52,004 nucleotides of DNA, taken from the NCBI RefSeq assembly GCF_001814775.1, contig NZ_KV817808.1:1-52004 (forward strand), in the 5' to 3' direction. The position numbers and the translations under genes were made by a program. Position 1 is the stretch's first letter; each line of letters opens with the position of its first letter. Below the pieces are notes generated by a model. That model saw nothing but the letters and a program-made list of their open reading frames with translations, ran no database searches and was not told the DNA's origin. Below, one piece after another: positions 50,510 to 52,004 of the stretch. The DNA is from Streptococcus sp. HMSC067H01. GTDB lineage: Bacteria > Bacillota > Bacilli > Lactobacillales > Streptococcaceae.

Positions 50510-51796
50510 ATGGAAAAAATTGTAGTTCGAGGTGGCGATAATCGCTTGGTTGGAAGTGTCACCATCGAGGGCGCAAAAAATGCAGTTTTGCCTCTGCTAG
50601 CGGCAACTATTTTAGCAAGTGAAGGAAAAACTGTTTTAAAAAATGTTCCAATCTTATCAGATGTATTTACCATGAACCAAGTGGTTCGTGGATTGCATGC
50701 TCAAGTTGATTTTGATCAGGATGCTCATATTGTCGAAGTTGATGCAACTGGGGATATCACAGAAGAAGCTCCCTACAAGTATGTCAGCAAGATGCGTGCT
50801 TCTATTGTAGTATTGGGGCCAATCTTGGCTCGTGTAGGACACGCAAAGGTTTCTATGCCAGGTGGCTGTACCATCGGTAGTCGCCCTATCGACCTTCACC
50901 TAAAGGGACTCGAAGCAATGGGAGCTCAAATTACTCAGACAGCAGGTTATATTGAGGCTAAGGCGGAACGCTTGAAGGGCGCACATATTTACATGGACTT
51001 CCCTAGTGTAGGTGCTACTCAAAACTTGATGATGGCTGCAACTCTTGCTAATGGCGTTACTGTCATTGAAAATGCGGCGCGTGAACCCGAGATTGTAGAC
51101 TTAGCTGTTCTACTAAATAAAATGGGTGCCAAAGTCAAAGGTGCTGGTACAGAAACTATTACCATTACGGGTGTTGAGAAATTGCACGGTGCGACTCACA
51201 ATGTTGTGCAAGACCGTATCGAAGCTGGAACCTTCATGGTAGCAGCTGCTATGACCGGTGGAGATGTCTTGATTCAAGATGCCATTTGGGAACACAACCG
51301 TCCCTTGATAGCTAAATTGCTCGAAATGGGTGTTGAAGTCATTGATGAGGATGAAGGGATTCGTGTACGTTCTCAGCGGGATAAGCTAAAGGCGGTTCAT
51401 GTTAAGACATTACCACATCCAGGATTTCCAACAGATATGCAGGCCCAGTTTACGGCCTTGATGACGGTAGCTCAAGGTGAGTCAACCATGGTGGAGACTG
51501 TGTTTGAGAATCGCTTCCAACATTTAGAAGAGATGCGTCGGATGGGCTTGCACTCAGAAATTATCCGTGATACAGCTCGTATTATTGGCGGACAGCAACT
51601 CCAAGGTGCAGAAGTTCTATCAACTGACTTGCGTGCTAGTGCGGCCTTGATTTTAACAGGACTAGTAGCTGAAGGAGAGACAGTTGTTGGGAAACTTGTC
51701 CACTTGGATAGAGGATACTACCGTTTCCATGAAAAGTTGGCTCAGTTAGGAGCTAAGATTGAACGGGTAAGTGTGGAAGCTGATGAAGATGAATAA
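50510..51796 (+). CDS. murA: UDP-N-acetylglucosamine 1-carboxyvinyltransferase
   Basis: MurA performs the first committed step of peptidoglycan synthesis, adding enolpyruvate to UDP-GlcNAc. The 428-residue protein shows [12 protein letters not shown] (about 20-31) and the fosfomycin-target Cys in [14 protein letters not shown] (about 118-131), so it should be fosfomycin-sensitive at that residue. Streptococci carry two murA paralogues; position before epuA fits murA1. AAAGGAAAA precedes the ATG. Confidence 0.96.
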   Translation: MEKIVVRGGDNRLVGSVTIEGAKNAVLPLLAATILASEGKTVLKNVPILSDVFTMNQVVRGLHAQVDFDQDAHIVEVDATGDITEEAPYKYVSKMRASIVVLGPILARVGHAKVSMPGGCTIGSRPIDLHLKGLEAMGAQITQTAGYIEAKAERLKGAHIYMDFPSVGATQNLMMAATLANGVTVIENAAREPEIVDLAVLLNKMGAKVKGAGTETITITGVEKLHGATHNVVQDRIEAGTFMVAAAMTGGDVLIQDAIWEHNRPLIAKLLEMGVEVIDEDEGIRVRSQRDKLKAVHVKTLPHPGFPTDMQAQFTALMTVAQGESTMVETVFENRFQHLEEMRRMGLHSEIIRDTARIIGGQQLQGAEVLSTDLRASAALILTGLVAEGETVVGKLVHLDRGYYRFHEKLAQLGAKIERVSVEADEDE

Positions 51797-51977
51797 AGAA
51801 GCTAAATATGTATTGCGTCGTTTTGTCTTGGTTATGCTAGTTCTCCTTCTAGGTGCTTTAGCTCTTGCAATTGGTTTGATGATTGGCTATGGCATACTAG
51901 GAAAAGGGGAAGACCCTTGGGCTATTTTGGCGCCAGCAAAATGGCAAGAACTCATCACAAAATTTACAGGAAAATGA
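51789..51977 (+). CDS. epuA: EpuA-like small membrane protein (annotated as DNA-directed RNA polymerase subunit beta in relatives)
   Basis: The ~62-residue protein has a basic N-terminus, one membrane segment (about 10-36) and a short external tail with [14 protein letters not shown], matching EpuA. Databases often call this family RNA polymerase subunit beta, which is misleading for a membrane protein. Its start overlaps the murA end; ATG 51789 fits a GGAAG at 51776-51780, with ATG 51783 an alternative. In pneumococcus epuA is followed by the DNA-uptake nuclease gene endA, which would lie past the window. Confidence 0.85.
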   Translation: MNKEAKYVLRRFVLVMLVLLLGALALAIGLMIGYGILGKGEDPWAILAPAKWQELITKFTGK

Positions 51978-52004
51978 GAGTGGGACAGAAATCGGTAATT
52001 CGTT
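51976..52004 (+). repeat. Partial copy of the palindromic repeat, cut by the window end
   Basis: These 29 bases are identical to 46859-46887 and begin at the last bases of the epuA stop codon. The rest lies beyond the window. Confidence 0.85.

Overview
The window looks like chromosomal DNA of a mitis-group Streptococcus (S. mitis / S. oralis / S. pneumoniae relatives). The evidence is gene content and order (nagA-adh-DUF1033-comG operon; patA-patB-GATase-pgi-gltX; aminotransferase-rpmH; tatD-rnmV-rsmA-rsgA-rpe-thiN-rmuC-yhaM-purR; pflA-yidC-acyP-rRNA methyltransferase; asnA-rsmD-coaD-sepM-murA-epuA), three RUP-type repeats, extended -10 promoters and low GC. No database search was possible; species is not resolved.

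1-467 is the end of a tRNA operon (partial tRNA, probably Phe, then Tyr, Trp, His, Gln, Leu). The Leu gene is the attachment site of a ~10.2 kb AT-rich integrated element bounded by a 13-bp direct repeat (457-469 and 10701-10713). From left to right it carries: a terminator that takes over from the tRNA operon's own; a tyrosine integrase; a DUF771 protein; a Rep/relaxase that joins an HUH nuclease to a superfamily 3 helicase, with iterons and a 13-bp hairpin directly upstream (candidate nick origin/oriT); a two-TM protein; an FtsK/TcpA-type ATPase; a small beta-rich protein; an unknown divergent gene; an XRE repressor facing paired operator-like palindromes; an LPXTG-anchored SEC10/PgrA-type surface-exclusion protein; and an unknown cargo gene. 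No conjugation pore genes are seen, so it reads as an integrative mobilizable element or integrated rolling-circle plasmid that needs a helper.

10.9-22 kb: amino-sugar catabolism (nagA), a zinc alcohol dehydrogenase, the seven-gene comG competence-pilus operon behind a ComX-box-like site, a phosphoglycerate-mutase-family phosphatase and the PatA/PatB multidrug ABC exporter. patA has a short leader with a terminator-like hairpin that fits an attenuator.

22-32.5 kb: a class-I amidotransferase, pgi, gltX, a RUP, an unassigned structured ncRNA gene with its own promoter, closing stem and terminator (about 26379-26662), an AlaT-type aminotransferase, rpmH, an AliB/AmiA-like peptide-binding lipoprotein, and a KimA-like potassium importer on the opposite strand.

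32.6-52 kb: housekeeping genes for DNA/RNA metabolism, ribosome maturation, cofactors, wall synthesis and membrane insertion, mostly in tight operons. Three genes (an SpoU methyltransferase, rsmD and a DUF1146 gene) have an extended -10 box ending 6-7 nt before ATG and no Shine-Dalgarno, which suggests leaderless mRNAs. A long palindromic intergenic repeat at 46859-47042 recurs, cut by the window edge, at 51976-52004.
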